Assembly (NCBI GenBank): GCA_937926265.1
Contig: CALAZS010000189.1
Span: 1 to 34,438 of the forward strand
DNA: 34,438 nucleotides
From: an uncultured Gammaproteobacteria bacterium
GTDB taxonomy: Bacteria > Pseudomonadota > Gammaproteobacteria > Chromatiales > Chromatiaceae
Reading direction: 5' to 3'
A model generated the notes under the pieces. That model ran no database searches, was not told the origin of the DNA, and was given only the letters and a program-made list of their open reading frames with translations. The position numbers and the translations under genes are program-made. This document shows positions 15,421 through 24,156 of the stretch, one piece after another. The number at the start of each line of letters is the position of its first letter. The stretch's first letter is position 1.

Positions 15421-17748
15421 TTAGGTGTTAGAGCCGGGAAGTGTGGTAGCGTTTTGGCCGTTACCGTTAACTATGGTTAAACTGGGCTTTGCTGCTTCCA
15501 GCCAGTCATCGGGTGCTTTAAAGTTGTTTAACCAGTCAATGATTTCCTCGGCAGGCATGGGTTTGGCTATCGCATACCCCTGTGCATACAGGCAACCCAG
15601 TTCTATCAGTCTGGTGCCATGTTTGATGCCTTCCACGCCTTCGGCAATAACCATGCGGTTAAATGCAGAAGATAATCGAATAATGCCTTCCACGATATTC
15701 ATGTCTTTTTCATCAATTAACATATCACGTACAAAGGTCTGGTCGATTTTCAATACATCGGCCGGCAGGCGGTTCAGGTAGGTCAGTGAAGAATAACCTG
15801 TTCCAAAGTCATCAAGGCTGAACTGCAGGCCCATGGCTTTGCATTCATTCATTTTTTCAGCGATGTATTCCAGGTTACCAAGTGCCGCTGTTTCCAGTAA
15901 TTCCAGTGAAATCATTTCCGGCTGCACAATCGTGTGGTTGCTGAATATTTTTCTTATTTTTTCGACGAAATCTTTCTGTCTGAAAGTAATTGCCGAGACG
16001 TTGATGCTAAGGTGGAAGAATATGCCCTGATAGAGCCATTGTTCCAACTGGGTGATGGCGTTTTCAATGATCCACCAGTCAAGTTCCACGCTTGAATTAC
16101 TGCCCTCGATATAAGGTAAAAAAGTACTCGGTGGCAGGATTCCATCTTGTGGATGATTCCATCTTACCAATGCTTCAACACCATAAGGAGCACCCTGTTT
16201 GAGGTGAATCTGTGGCTGGTAGTAAAGAATAAACTCGAGGTTTGCCAGGGCTTCTTCAATGCGCTGGCGATTTTGGTGATGATCATGCAACAGGCGGTCC
16301 TGTTCCAGGTCAAAGAATTTGTAAGTGTTTTTACCCGCCATCTTGGCATCGTACATGGCAAGGTCAGCATGTCTGAGCAGGGTGTCGGTATCACTGTTGT
16401 CATCAGGATAAATGGTTAATCCCATGCTGGCGGTAAGATTAAAGGTTTTATCCTTGATGTTAATCGGTACTGATATCAGGTGCTGCAGGCGTTCAACCAG
16501 TTCAATACATTCGTTATTGCCATTTAATTCAGTAAACATGAAGGTAAATTCATCACCTCCCCAGCGGGCAACGAGATCATCGGACCTGAGCGCGTTGGTA
16601 AGTCGATTGGCAAATTCAATTAAAACCCGGTCACCGGCTTCATGTCCATATTCATCATTGATCGGTTTAAATCCATCCAGGTCTATGGAACAGATGGCGA
16701 GTTTTTTCTGATAGCGATTGGCATGCGCAATTGCCTGTTGCATCCGGTCCATCATCAGGCGTCGGTTTGGTAAGCCTGTCAGGCTGTCATGATAGGCAAG
16801 TTCCTCCAGTTTTTCCTGGAAGCTCTTAAGGTCTGTTATGTCGCGGCTGATGCCGATAAAGCCCAATACATTGCCATTTTCATCAGAGTATGGGGTTTTC
16901 AGAGTATCAAGTAGTATTTCTGTACCATCAGGGTAAGTGACCCATTCTTCAGACCGGTCAGGTTTTCCGGTTTCAAGCATTTTTAAATCAATGCTGCGAT
17001 ATTTGCTGGCTGTTTCATAATCAAACAGGTCAGCATCACTTTTGCCAATTTGTTGTTGTTCTTTTCGGCCACTGAATTTTTCATATGCCTTGTTGCATCC
17101 CAGGTATATGCTGTTTCTGTCTTTATAAAATATCGGGTCAGGAATGCTGTCAATTAATGAGCGAAGAAAACTTTGTTCTTTCTGCAGTTTAATGTTGGTG
17201 GCTTCAATTTCATTTTGCAGATGCCGTAATTGCTGATTTTCAAATTGATGGATTTGAAAATTTCTGATGATGTATAAACCGACAATTCCCAGGATAAGCC
17301 AGCCAATCATGAAGGCCAGTCGATTGTTATCATTCTGTATATATATCCAGTCGATATTGTTGCTGAGGTGAAGCGATGCAAAGCCGCTATAGCCATACTT
17401 GATAACAAGGCTGTCAGATTGAAAATGTTCACGGGCTGCTTTGGATTTGTAGTCAGCAATTTGGTAGCCATTTGCCGTGGTCAGGCTGATTGAATCTACG
17501 TCGGGATTGTTAATTGCCCACTCATTAAAGACTGACTGGATCGAATCATACTGGCCTGACTGCAGCAGGGTTTCGACTATGTTACCGAGCAATTCAATTT
17601 CATGACTTAAAACATGCGTTGCCTGGTTTAGGTTCTGGTCTTTGATTTGGCCGAGAAAATGATGAATGGGAAAAATCAGTAAAAGCATGAACAGACTGAA
17701 AATAATCCAGTGGCTGTTAAGTTTATATTTTGGAGACTTGTCACTCAT
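15421..17748 (-). CDS. Membrane PAS-GGDEF-EAL c-di-GMP enzyme
   Basis: A 775-residue bifunctional-looking c-di-GMP protein. TM1 is at about 13-34, a periplasmic domain at 35-143 and TM2 at 144-162. A PAS domain spans about 190-308 (S-I-P-D-P-I-F-Y-K-D), followed by GGDEF at about 315-480 and EAL from about 495. The active site is intact GGDEF at 397-401, with an inhibitory I-site R-S-D-D (388-391) five residues before it. The EAL domain keeps V-E-A-L-V-R-W at 524-530 and D-D-F-G-T-G-Y-S-S. Both synthesis and hydrolysis look possible. The gene is four bases downstream of the PhnD-like binding-protein gene, so the periplasmic domain may receive a signal from that protein. Last gene of the c-di-GMP operon. 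Confidence 0.9.
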   Translation of the reverse strand: MSDKSPKYKLNSHWIIFSLFMLLLIFPIHHFLGQIKDQNLNQATHVLSHEIELLGNIVETLLQSGQYDSIQSVFNEWAINNPDVDSISLTTANGYQIADYKSKAAREHFQSDSLVIKYGYSGFASLHLSNNIDWIYIQNDNNRLAFMIGWLILGIVGLYIIRNFQIHQFENQQLRHLQNEIEATNIKLQKEQSFLRSLIDSIPDPIFYKDRNSIYLGCNKAYEKFSGRKEQQQIGKSDADLFDYETASKYRSIDLKMLETGKPDRSEEWVTYPDGTEILLDTLKTPYSDENGNVLGFIGISRDITDLKSFQEKLEELAYHDSLTGLPNRRLMMDRMQQAIAHANRYQKKLAICSIDLDGFKPINDEYGHEAGDRVLIEFANRLTNALRSDDLVARWGGDEFTFMFTELNGNNECIELVERLQHLISVPINIKDKTFNLTASMGLTIYPDDNSDTDTLLRHADLAMYDAKMAGKNTYKFFDLEQDRLLHDHHQNRQRIEEALANLEFILYYQPQIHLKQGAPYGVEALVRWNHPQDGILPPSTFLPYIEGSNSSVELDWWIIENAITQLEQWLYQGIFFHLSINVSAITFRQKDFVEKIRKIFSNHTIVQPEMISLELLETAALGNLEYIAEKMNECKAMGLQFSLDDFGTGYSSLTYLNRLPADVLKIDQTFVRDMLIDEKDMNIVEGIIRLSSAFNRMVIAEGVEGIKHGTRLIELGCLYAQGYAIAKPMPAEEIIDWLNNFKAPDDWLEAAKPSLTIVNGNGQNATTLPGSNT

Positions 17749-17752
17749 GCTT

Positions 17753-18589
17753 TTATTTAGTTAACAGAATGAGTTCACGCAGTGAGTCATAATCGCTATC
17801 TTTGACGCTTTCCAGGCCAGTGATTTTTTTCTTGATCGGTTGCAGTGTGACGGCGACCATTTCCGGCTGGTTAATCGATAGCATTATTTCCCTTATTTTT
17901 TTTACCATTGCCGGGTGCAGGTCACTGCTTGTAACAAATAAATGTTCAGAAATGTCTGGCAGTTTGGCGAGTGAGCGTAACCCCCGGGATTCATAAGATG
18001 TCAGTATTTCTTCCTTCACCGCACCAGCATCAGCATCACCTGCCAATACAGCGATAGCTACATTTTTATGTCCTTTGAAGTGACGGTAGCCGGTGAGATC
18101 ATCCAGAGAGATATTGTTTTGCTTTAATACGGCCTTGGGCACAAGGGTGCTCATGGTGGAGCTTTTGTCTCCGAAAGCAAAAAAAGTATTTTTTAAATCA
18201 TCAATTTTTTGCAGGGGGCTTTCTTTTCTTACAATGATGTGGCCGGAAAAACTTGGCTTGCCGTTGGCTTCCAGTCTTGCCAGTAATGGTTTGCTGCCAT
18301 ATTTTTCGGTTAAGCTGACATAAGAGGCAGGGCCCAGAAATGCGATATCGATATGGTCATTGCCAATGGTTTCTATATGAGATTCGTAATCCTTGCCAAC
18401 GCGTACTTCAACATTGGTTTCCAGTTTTTCGGACAGGTACTCAGCCAGTGGCGCAAATCGTTTTTTTATAGTTTCGGAATCAAGGTAGGGATGAACGCCT
18501 AAAATAAGATCCGCCTGCGAAACAACAGGTATGAGCAGCAGAAAAATTAACACAAGTGTTGCTGATAGGTTTTTTCTAGTTCCATTCAT
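17753..18589 (-). CDS. PhnD-like periplasmic substrate-binding protein
   Basis: A 278-residue protein with a signal peptide (L-V-L-I-F-L-L-L-I-P-V-V-S-Q-A) and the phosphate/phosphite/phosphonate binding-protein fold: G-V-H-P-Y-L near the start, then V-G-K-D-Y-E-S-H, D-I-A-F-L-G-P-A-S-Y and G-H-I-I-V-R. K-S-S-T-M-S-T-L-V-P-K and G-D-A-D-A-G-A-V-K follow. In phosphonate importers PhnD partners with PhnC and PhnE, but neither is present. Its ATG overlaps the stop of the upstream FimX-like gene (TAATG), and the membrane GGDEF-EAL gene follows after four bases. That context suggests a ligand-sensing subunit for the cyclase rather than a transporter part. The bound ligand is unknown. Confidence 0.85.
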   Translation of the reverse strand: MNGTRKNLSATLVLIFLLLIPVVSQADLILGVHPYLDSETIKKRFAPLAEYLSEKLETNVEVRVGKDYESHIETIGNDHIDIAFLGPASYVSLTEKYGSKPLLARLEANGKPSFSGHIIVRKESPLQKIDDLKNTFFAFGDKSSTMSTLVPKAVLKQNNISLDDLTGYRHFKGHKNVAIAVLAGDADAGAVKEEILTSYESRGLRSLAKLPDISEHLFVTSSDLHPAMVKKIREIMLSINQPEMVAVTLQPIKKKITGLESVKDSDYDSLRELILLTK

Positions 18590-20712
18590 TAGGATGAACC
18601 TGTGAAAGCAATCTGGCTGTTGGGTTCCTGCAATGAAAATCCCTGGATATAGTTAATACCGATTTTCCATAAATGAGACAGAATATCGGGTTGCTCAATA
18701 CGCGAAGCGACTATTTTTATTTGCCTGTCATAGGCATAGCGATTCAGTTCAATTAAACGCTGCTTGTCGTCATCACTGGATTGAATGCTTTCAAGCACGG
18801 TGTAACGCAGCTTGATGACATCCACCGGGATTTTTTTAAGTAACTGCATTGAATGTTCATTTTGTTCAAACTGGTTTATGGCAATATTGCAGTTAATCTT
18901 TTTCAAGCCATTGATAAGTTTTTCAGCCGCCAGCATGTGATCAGTAATATCCGGGTAATTAATCTGGAAAGTTAACCAGTTGCCCTTGGCACTGGATGTC
19001 CTGATGCAATCAACAATCCATAGAAGCAGGGTGTCATCCCGCACACCGCTCTCAGATACCTGTATGAAAAAATTAATACGACCGCCATTTCTTCTTAACC
19101 GGGCAATTTCATCAATGGCATTTTTTATCACCCAACGATCTATGTCAGTCATCAGGCCATACTGCGTTGCCTGTTTCAAAAAGTGAACCGGGCGTACTTC
19201 TTCATTGTTACTGTCGATGAGCCTGACCAGTACAGCGTAATGTTCATTGGTGTCACCCTGTATACTGACGATTGGCTGGTAAGCCAACTGAAAACGATCA
19301 TGCTCCAGTGCATAGTTGATAAGGTCTTTTAAATGCAGCGGGTCATCAAGAGAGGTAATCTTCTCTTCAGGAATTTGTCTTGCCAGGCTTTCATAGGTTA
19401 GAAAGCCATTGCCACCACTGGTATAAATTTCCCTGCATGCCTGGTAGGACTGGTTTAACAGCATGTTACTCAGCAGTTCGGGTTCCCCAGATTCTCCTGA
19501 TCCTCCAGGCCCCCCAGTCTGCTTGAGGTCCGCAGTCGACAGGCCAATACTCAGGGTAGGAGGGCGAATGTCCTGCACAATGCTGTACTGATGGGTTCCC
19601 AGCATCCTGATCAGGTTTTCGGAAAGGTACTTGGCTTTTTGCAGGTCATTGTTTTCAACAAGCAGGGTAAATGAATGATCGCCAAACCGGTAAAGTGAGA
19701 TACCCGGTTTAACAACGGTTTGCATGATGCCGGCAATTTCCTTAAGGATTAAATCACTGGTTGCAATGCCGTGGTCATTTTTAATTTCCTCAAATCCATC
19801 AACCAGGATATACAACAGGGTGAGTTTGGGTGATTCAGGATCCTTGCTGTTTTCGCGCAGTTGCAGATCCTGCATAAAATGGTGACGGCTGTATAACCCT
19901 GTCTGGGGATCTTTATCGCTGACAATATTGACTTTCTGTTCAAGTTCAAGATTGTGAATCTGTAACTGAAGGCAGTTTTCACCATCATAAACAGCCGGGG
20001 AAAAGATCATCGCCGCCTGAAATGTCTGTCCATCAGAGCGAACGCACTCGAGTTCTATACGCTGTTCCTGGGTTAACTGGTCAGCGGATTTTAAAAACTG
20101 TTTAAAGTAAGTGTGATAGCTGCTGGATATTAAATCCATGATGGGTTTGGCTGTCAGCTCATCCTCATCAATGTAGCTGAATACGGCCATGTAGGCAGGG
20201 TTGATATGCATATGCATACCATCCTGAATATAGGCCAGTGCTTCTTCCGAGCTTTCCAGTAATGATTTGCATCGTGTTTCAGCCTGGGAGAAAAGCTGCT
20301 TCAGGTTTTCAAACTGCCTGTTGTTTTCAATTACTTCAATTTCACGACGAACAACCAGAAGCAGCCGGTTTTTGTCAGTGTCCGGGAAAGCGTCTCGAAC
20401 ACCGAATTGCTGGTACTGTTTAAAAATTTCTGTAGGGTTGTCTTCACAGGCAATAATGATAGGTGTGTCGGCCTGACTGGTAGAAAGGCCGGAAGAAATG
20501 CTGGCAGAAAGATTGGCAAAGAATTTTTCATTTTCCCTGTTTGAAACAGAGTGAAAAATAATCAGGTCGAAGCTGCCGGTTTTTTGTAAAACATCAACGC
20601 TATCCAGATGCGGGACAGTCTGTTCATCAATGGCAATATTTTCCTGCTTGAGAATGCTTATCCATTCATGGCTATAGGTCAGGTTATCGCTAATGATCAG
20701 CAGTGAAATCAT
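18589..20712 (-). CDS. FimX-like REC-PAS-GGDEF-EAL protein, degenerate active sites
   Basis: A 707-residue cytoplasmic protein from the ATG at 20712; an upstream TTG would overlap the previous gene. An N-terminal response-regulator-like fold (1-128) lacks an obvious phospho-acceptor set. A PAS domain spans about 150-258, a GGDEF domain 262-430 and an EAL domain from about 460. The cyclase motif is degenerate (R-F-G-D-H-S-F at 342-348), and the phosphodiesterase signature is A-V-L-V-R at 493-497 instead of E-A/V-L-x-R. Domain order and the Q-P-I-V-S-I-Q-G-D-T segment match FimX of Pseudomonas and Xanthomonas, whose EAL domain binds c-di-GMP without hydrolysing it and acts on type IV pilus assembly. 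It probably works as a receptor here. A Gly/Glu/Ser-rich insert lies near 400-410. It follows the PilZ-type gene after 16 bases, in keeping with known FimX-PilZ partnership. Confidence 0.82.
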   Translation of the reverse strand: MISLLIISDNLTYSHEWISILKQENIAIDEQTVPHLDSVDVLQKTGSFDLIIFHSVSNRENEKFFANLSASISSGLSTSQADTPIIIACEDNPTEIFKQYQQFGVRDAFPDTDKNRLLLVVRREIEVIENNRQFENLKQLFSQAETRCKSLLESSEEALAYIQDGMHMHINPAYMAVFSYIDEDELTAKPIMDLISSSYHTYFKQFLKSADQLTQEQRIELECVRSDGQTFQAAMIFSPAVYDGENCLQLQIHNLELEQKVNIVSDKDPQTGLYSRHHFMQDLQLRENSKDPESPKLTLLYILVDGFEEIKNDHGIATSDLILKEIAGIMQTVVKPGISLYRFGDHSFTLLVENNDLQKAKYLSENLIRMLGTHQYSIVQDIRPPTLSIGLSTADLKQTGGPGGSGESGEPELLSNMLLNQSYQACREIYTSGGNGFLTYESLARQIPEEKITSLDDPLHLKDLINYALEHDRFQLAYQPIVSIQGDTNEHYAVLVRLIDSNNEEVRPVHFLKQATQYGLMTDIDRWVIKNAIDEIARLRRNGGRINFFIQVSESGVRDDTLLLWIVDCIRTSSAKGNWLTFQINYPDITDHMLAAEKLINGLKKINCNIAINQFEQNEHSMQLLKKIPVDVIKLRYTVLESIQSSDDDKQRLIELNRYAYDRQIKIVASRIEQPDILSHLWKIGINYIQGFSLQEPNSQIAFTGSS

Positions 20713-20728
20713 CAGAAATGGACCATGC

Positions 20729-22468
20729 CTAGCCGATCGGCCTGTAATTAAAGCGGCTGAAAATTCCGGTAGACTCAACCAACATGGTCAACTTGGCTTT
20801 TTTCTGCAGACCATCCTTGTTTTTGATGATGACATGATCGTCCTTTTCAAATTTATTTGCAGGCAGTATGACGTAATCAATATTCTCACTGGGCTTGCTG
20901 TAGGCTAATGCCGGGAAGTATTCGATGATTTTATGTTTGGCCACGACTTTATCCGGTCTTACTTCGATCGCTTCACATGATTGGGAGACTAATTCGACTC
21001 CGGCCAGAATCTCCTGGTTTGGCAGGCATTTAAGCCAGCGGGTAATTGAAAGTGCAAAATCATTCTGCCTGGTGGCTGACTGTATGCCTACCAGTTCACC
21101 GACACGCACTTTGGGGGCGTTTGCATCAGGCCATTCAATGCAGTAACCGCCACTTGATTCATTGATAGTTTTGGCTTCATGGATATTTTCAGGTTTCTCA
21201 TCTTCTTCCATTAACTCGGAAGCATCAACATCATGACGATGTTCGATTGGGCCACTGGAAAGATAGTTACCTTTGATGCTATCTGTAGAATTTGTCGATT
21301 CAATTGTAAGAACTGACAAGTCATCTTCAATTGAGCCGGTGTCAAACATACTGGTACGCTTAAGGCTCTCTTTGACTTTTTTGGGGTTTCTTAAAAGACT
21401 CCTGGGGACCTGGTTGGGTGAGGCGCCGAAAACAAGCTCATGCACTTCGTTCATGCCAACGGCGATTTTGAGATCAAAATTCAGCTTTGTTCTGACATAT
21501 TCTCGTTGCGGGGCTTCACCCCAGTTTCTAAGCAGGGCTTCTTTCAGATGGCTCGGAAGTCCAAGCTCCTTTTCAGCATCGCTTTGCTTGAATTTTTCAA
21601 TCAATGGACCGGTCTGCATGACAAAAAACTGTTTGCCACGGGCATTTTGTCCGGAGGAAATATGCAGTGGCGGTTTATCGGAATGCAGGTTGATGATAAA
21701 GCCGCAGGACAGTTTATCATCCTTGTTAACCGATAATTTAACCAGCGAAGTATAGCTATCCAGTTTGTCGAAAAGGATTACCATTTCCCGCTGCCTGAGC
21801 TGGTATGGAGAGGCCGACGAAAGCAAAATCGCTTTTACATATAGCTGTCTGGCGGTACAGGACACAGTGCTCTCATCGGCATGCTGGATTTCAACCGGCA
21901 CCATGTCGAGTTTGTTGATGGAACTGTAGGTAAAGAGCATGTGAAGTTCATTCCAGGTATGTTGAGGGTAACTCTCATAAATCAGGTAAGAGTTAAACAG
22001 TACCTTGTTCAGGCAATGCATCATGCGGTGAATCGCAATGGAATGCATATTGTGTTTTTTCTCGACTTCGGACTTTGCAATATGGTCTGCCAGTACATGT
22101 TTGTAGCCGATGACCATTTCCCGAAATATTTCTCTGACCAGTATCGCTATCTTGCGGTTTTTTTCCGTCATCGGGAAAGTGGTTGAGTTGTAGCGGCTGA
22201 CCAGGCTTTGCGTGATCGCGGTGACCGGCTTTTGCAGGGTTTCCAGTCCGTTGATGCGAATGTCTGAATCCAGGGCTGTACGATTCATGTCAAACAGGGC
22301 TTTGAAAACCAGCTTTGCTGATTCCAGTGGGCTGGCCAGAGGAATTTCCTCCAGCCAATGGTTAACCCTGGTCAGGTTGTTAAAAATACTGTCCTTGTCA
22401 GGCGAGCAGGCGGGAAGAGAAATACCCTTGTGCGGATACTCTGCAGTTTTGTCTGATGCTTGTTCCAT
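20729..22468 (-). CDS. Large PilZ-type c-di-GMP-binding protein candidate
   Basis: A 579-residue soluble protein and first gene of the c-di-GMP operon. The N-terminal 300 residues are helical with no recognised catalytic motif. PilZ-like features occur in two places: R-E-Y-V-R at 322-326, opening a beta segment (L-N-F-D-L-K-I-A-V-G-M), and N-E-S-S-G-G at 436-441, matching D/N-x-S-x-x-G. About 110 residues, partly low complexity and acidic (375-432), separate the two motifs, so the barrel seems to carry a long insertion. R-V-G-E-L-V-G-I and G-V-E-L-V continue the fold. Large proteins of this kind occur in gammaproteobacteria without an agreed function as far as I recall. Adjacent to the FimX-like gene, it could be its effector. 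A poor ribosome site precedes the ATG. Confidence 0.65.
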   Translation of the reverse strand: MEQASDKTAEYPHKGISLPACSPDKDSIFNNLTRVNHWLEEIPLASPLESAKLVFKALFDMNRTALDSDIRINGLETLQKPVTAITQSLVSRYNSTTFPMTEKNRKIAILVREIFREMVIGYKHVLADHIAKSEVEKKHNMHSIAIHRMMHCLNKVLFNSYLIYESYPQHTWNELHMLFTYSSINKLDMVPVEIQHADESTVSCTARQLYVKAILLSSASPYQLRQREMVILFDKLDSYTSLVKLSVNKDDKLSCGFIINLHSDKPPLHISSGQNARGKQFFVMQTGPLIEKFKQSDAEKELGLPSHLKEALLRNWGEAPQREYVRTKLNFDLKIAVGMNEVHELVFGASPNQVPRSLLRNPKKVKESLKRTSMFDTGSIEDDLSVLTIESTNSTDSIKGNYLSSGPIEHRHDVDASELMEEDEKPENIHEAKTINESSGGYCIEWPDANAPKVRVGELVGIQSATRQNDFALSITRWLKCLPNQEILAGVELVSQSCEAIEVRPDKVVAKHKIIEYFPALAYSKPSENIDYVILPANKFEKDDHVIIKNKDGLQKKAKLTMLVESTGIFSRFNYRPIG

Positions 22469-22521
22469 GTTTTTTAATTCAAAGGTTATTTAATATGTTA
22501 GCGGTTTTTTTTGAAAAACCT

Positions 22522-23538
22522 TTAGAAAATAGTTTGTTTACTCAGCTTGCCGGGAATTTCTTTTACGAGCCTTGGTAACAGGTAGCCGGGTAATATTTTT
22601 TGTAATTTTTTCATAAGCTTAATTGCACTTTCTCGATTAACTATGAAATGAGAAGCACCCTCTACGGGGTCAAGCATATGAAGATAATAAGGCAAAATTC
22701 CGGATTCGAACAATTTATCACTGAGTTTGGCCAGGGTTTCCACCTCGTCATTTACACCGGCTAGCAGAACACTTTGATTTAACAGCGAAATCTGACTGTT
22801 GGCGAATTGACTTAACCGGTAATTCACCTGGGGAGAAATTTCATTGGGATGGTTGCAGTGAACAACCATGACAGTTTTGAAACGCCTGTTCGTTAACAGC
22901 GATTTGAGTGCAGGTGTCATTCGGCTTGGCAGTGTGATGGCAAGCCGGGTATGCAGCCGTACCGTTCGGATGTGATCAATAGCTTCTATTTCTGTTAGCA
23001 GCCGCTGCAGTTGTGCATCAGCCAGAGAAAGCGGATCGCCGCCGCTTAAAATAACCTCAGTAATTTCAGAATCTGACCTGATGTAATCTATGGCAGCTTG
23101 AAATTCAAAGCCGTTGGCACTTGCTTCCTGGTAAGGGTAATGCCGGCGAAAACAGTATCTACAGTGAATCGCGCAGGCCGGAGTAGTGACAAGTAAAATG
23201 CGTTTTTTGTATTTGTGTATCAGACCGGGTAATGCAGAGGCATTTAAATCACCAACCGGATCCTGAACGAATCCCGGCGTGATTATATTTTCCTCTTCTA
23301 CAGGCAGAATCTGTCTCAGTAAAGGATCATTGGGATTACCTTTTTCAATACATTCGAGGTATGCGAGCGGCACTTTCAATTTAAACTGCCGGTCAGCTTT
23401 TAGGGCGTTTTGCAGTTTATCCGGCGGTAAAGGGGGTAATTCCAGAATCTCCATCAGTTCAGACAGGCTGGTGATAGCAGAGGCATAGTCCTTTTGCCAG
23501 GAATTAGGCTGCCCGTTTTGTTCAGAAAGCGTTATCAT
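22522..23538 (-). CDS. epmB: EF-P beta-lysylation radical SAM enzyme EpmB
   Basis: A KamA-family lysine 2,3-aminomutase of 338 residues. The radical SAM cluster motif C-A-I-H-C-R-Y-C is at 122-129 (C-x3-C-x2-C), followed by F-R-R-H-Y-P-Y and S-G-G-D-P-L. EpmB converts (S)-alpha-lysine to (R)-beta-lysine, which EpmA attaches to EF-P. The length is that of EpmB, shorter than catabolic KamA. It is divergent from efp, with 33 bases between start codons, and epmA follows efp, the classic arrangement. The gene may be transcribed from a promoter inside efp, since the gap is short. Confidence 0.95.
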   Translation of the reverse strand: MITLSEQNGQPNSWQKDYASAITSLSELMEILELPPLPPDKLQNALKADRQFKLKVPLAYLECIEKGNPNDPLLRQILPVEEENIITPGFVQDPVGDLNASALPGLIHKYKKRILLVTTPACAIHCRYCFRRHYPYQEASANGFEFQAAIDYIRSDSEITEVILSGGDPLSLADAQLQRLLTEIEAIDHIRTVRLHTRLAITLPSRMTPALKSLLTNRRFKTVMVVHCNHPNEISPQVNYRLSQFANSQISLLNQSVLLAGVNDEVETLAKLSDKLFESGILPYYLHMLDPVEGASHFIVNRESAIKLMKKLQKILPGYLLPRLVKEIPGKLSKQTIF

Positions 23539-23571
23539 TATGGCATTGTGTGAAATTTATTGAGGACCTTC

Positions 23572-24144
23572 ATGGCTACATATAATACAAACGAATTCAA
23601 AGGTGGTTTGAAAATTATGCTTGATGGTGATCCATGCTCCATCATTGAGAATGAATTCGTTAAACCCGGCAAAGGCCAGGCTTTTAACCGCGTTAAAATT
23701 CGTAATCTTAAAACAGGTCGAGTTCTGGAGAAAACCTTTAAATCAGGTGAATCAGTTGATGCGGCAGATGTTGTGGAACTTGAACTGCAGTACCTCTACA
23801 ACGATGGGGAGCTTTGGCATTTCATGGATAACACCACTTTTGAACAGTATGCTGCTGATGCAAATGCCGTGGCAGACACCGTTAAATGGTTGAAAGACCA
23901 GGATATCTGTACTGTCACCTTGTGGAATGGCAATCCGTTAATTGTTGATGCACCGAATTTTGTCACGCTTGAAATTACTGAGACTGATCCAGGTCTGAAA
24001 GGCGATACTTCCGGTGGCGGCGGTAAGCCTGCTACTCTGGAAACAGGTGCTGTTGTCAGGGTGCCCTTGTTTGTGCAGACCGGTGAGATCATCAAGGTTG
24101 ATACCCGCAGCGGAGAGTATGTTTCGCGCGCCAAGGAAGATTAA
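23572..24144 (+). CDS. efp: Elongation factor P
   Basis: A 190-residue EF-P that relieves ribosome stalling at polyproline stretches by binding between the P and E sites. The ATG at 23572 follows TGAGGA, so the upstream extension is rejected. Modified residue Lys34 lies in K-P-G-K-G-Q-A-F with E. coli spacing, and the C-terminal signature ends G-E-Y-V-S-R-A-K. Lys34 fits with the flanking epmB and epmA genes, so it is probably beta-lysylated. The three OB-like domains have normal length. Confidence 0.97.
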   Translation: MATYNTNEFKGGLKIMLDGDPCSIIENEFVKPGKGQAFNRVKIRNLKTGRVLEKTFKSGESVDAADVVELELQYLYNDGELWHFMDNTTFEQYAADANAVADTVKWLKDQDICTVTLWNGNPLIVDAPNFVTLEITETDPGLKGDTSGGGGKPATLETGAVVRVPLFVQTGEIIKVDTRSGEYVSRAKED

Positions 24145-24156
24145 ACCGTTCGACCT

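Noticed and set aside
17753..18589. Phosphonate ABC importer operon
   Set aside because: No phnC or phnE gene adjacent; the neighbours are c-di-GMP signalling genes.
22503..22520. Terminator after epmB
   Set aside because: The hairpin is almost entirely A-T pairs (GGTTTTT with AAAAACC), too weak to call.
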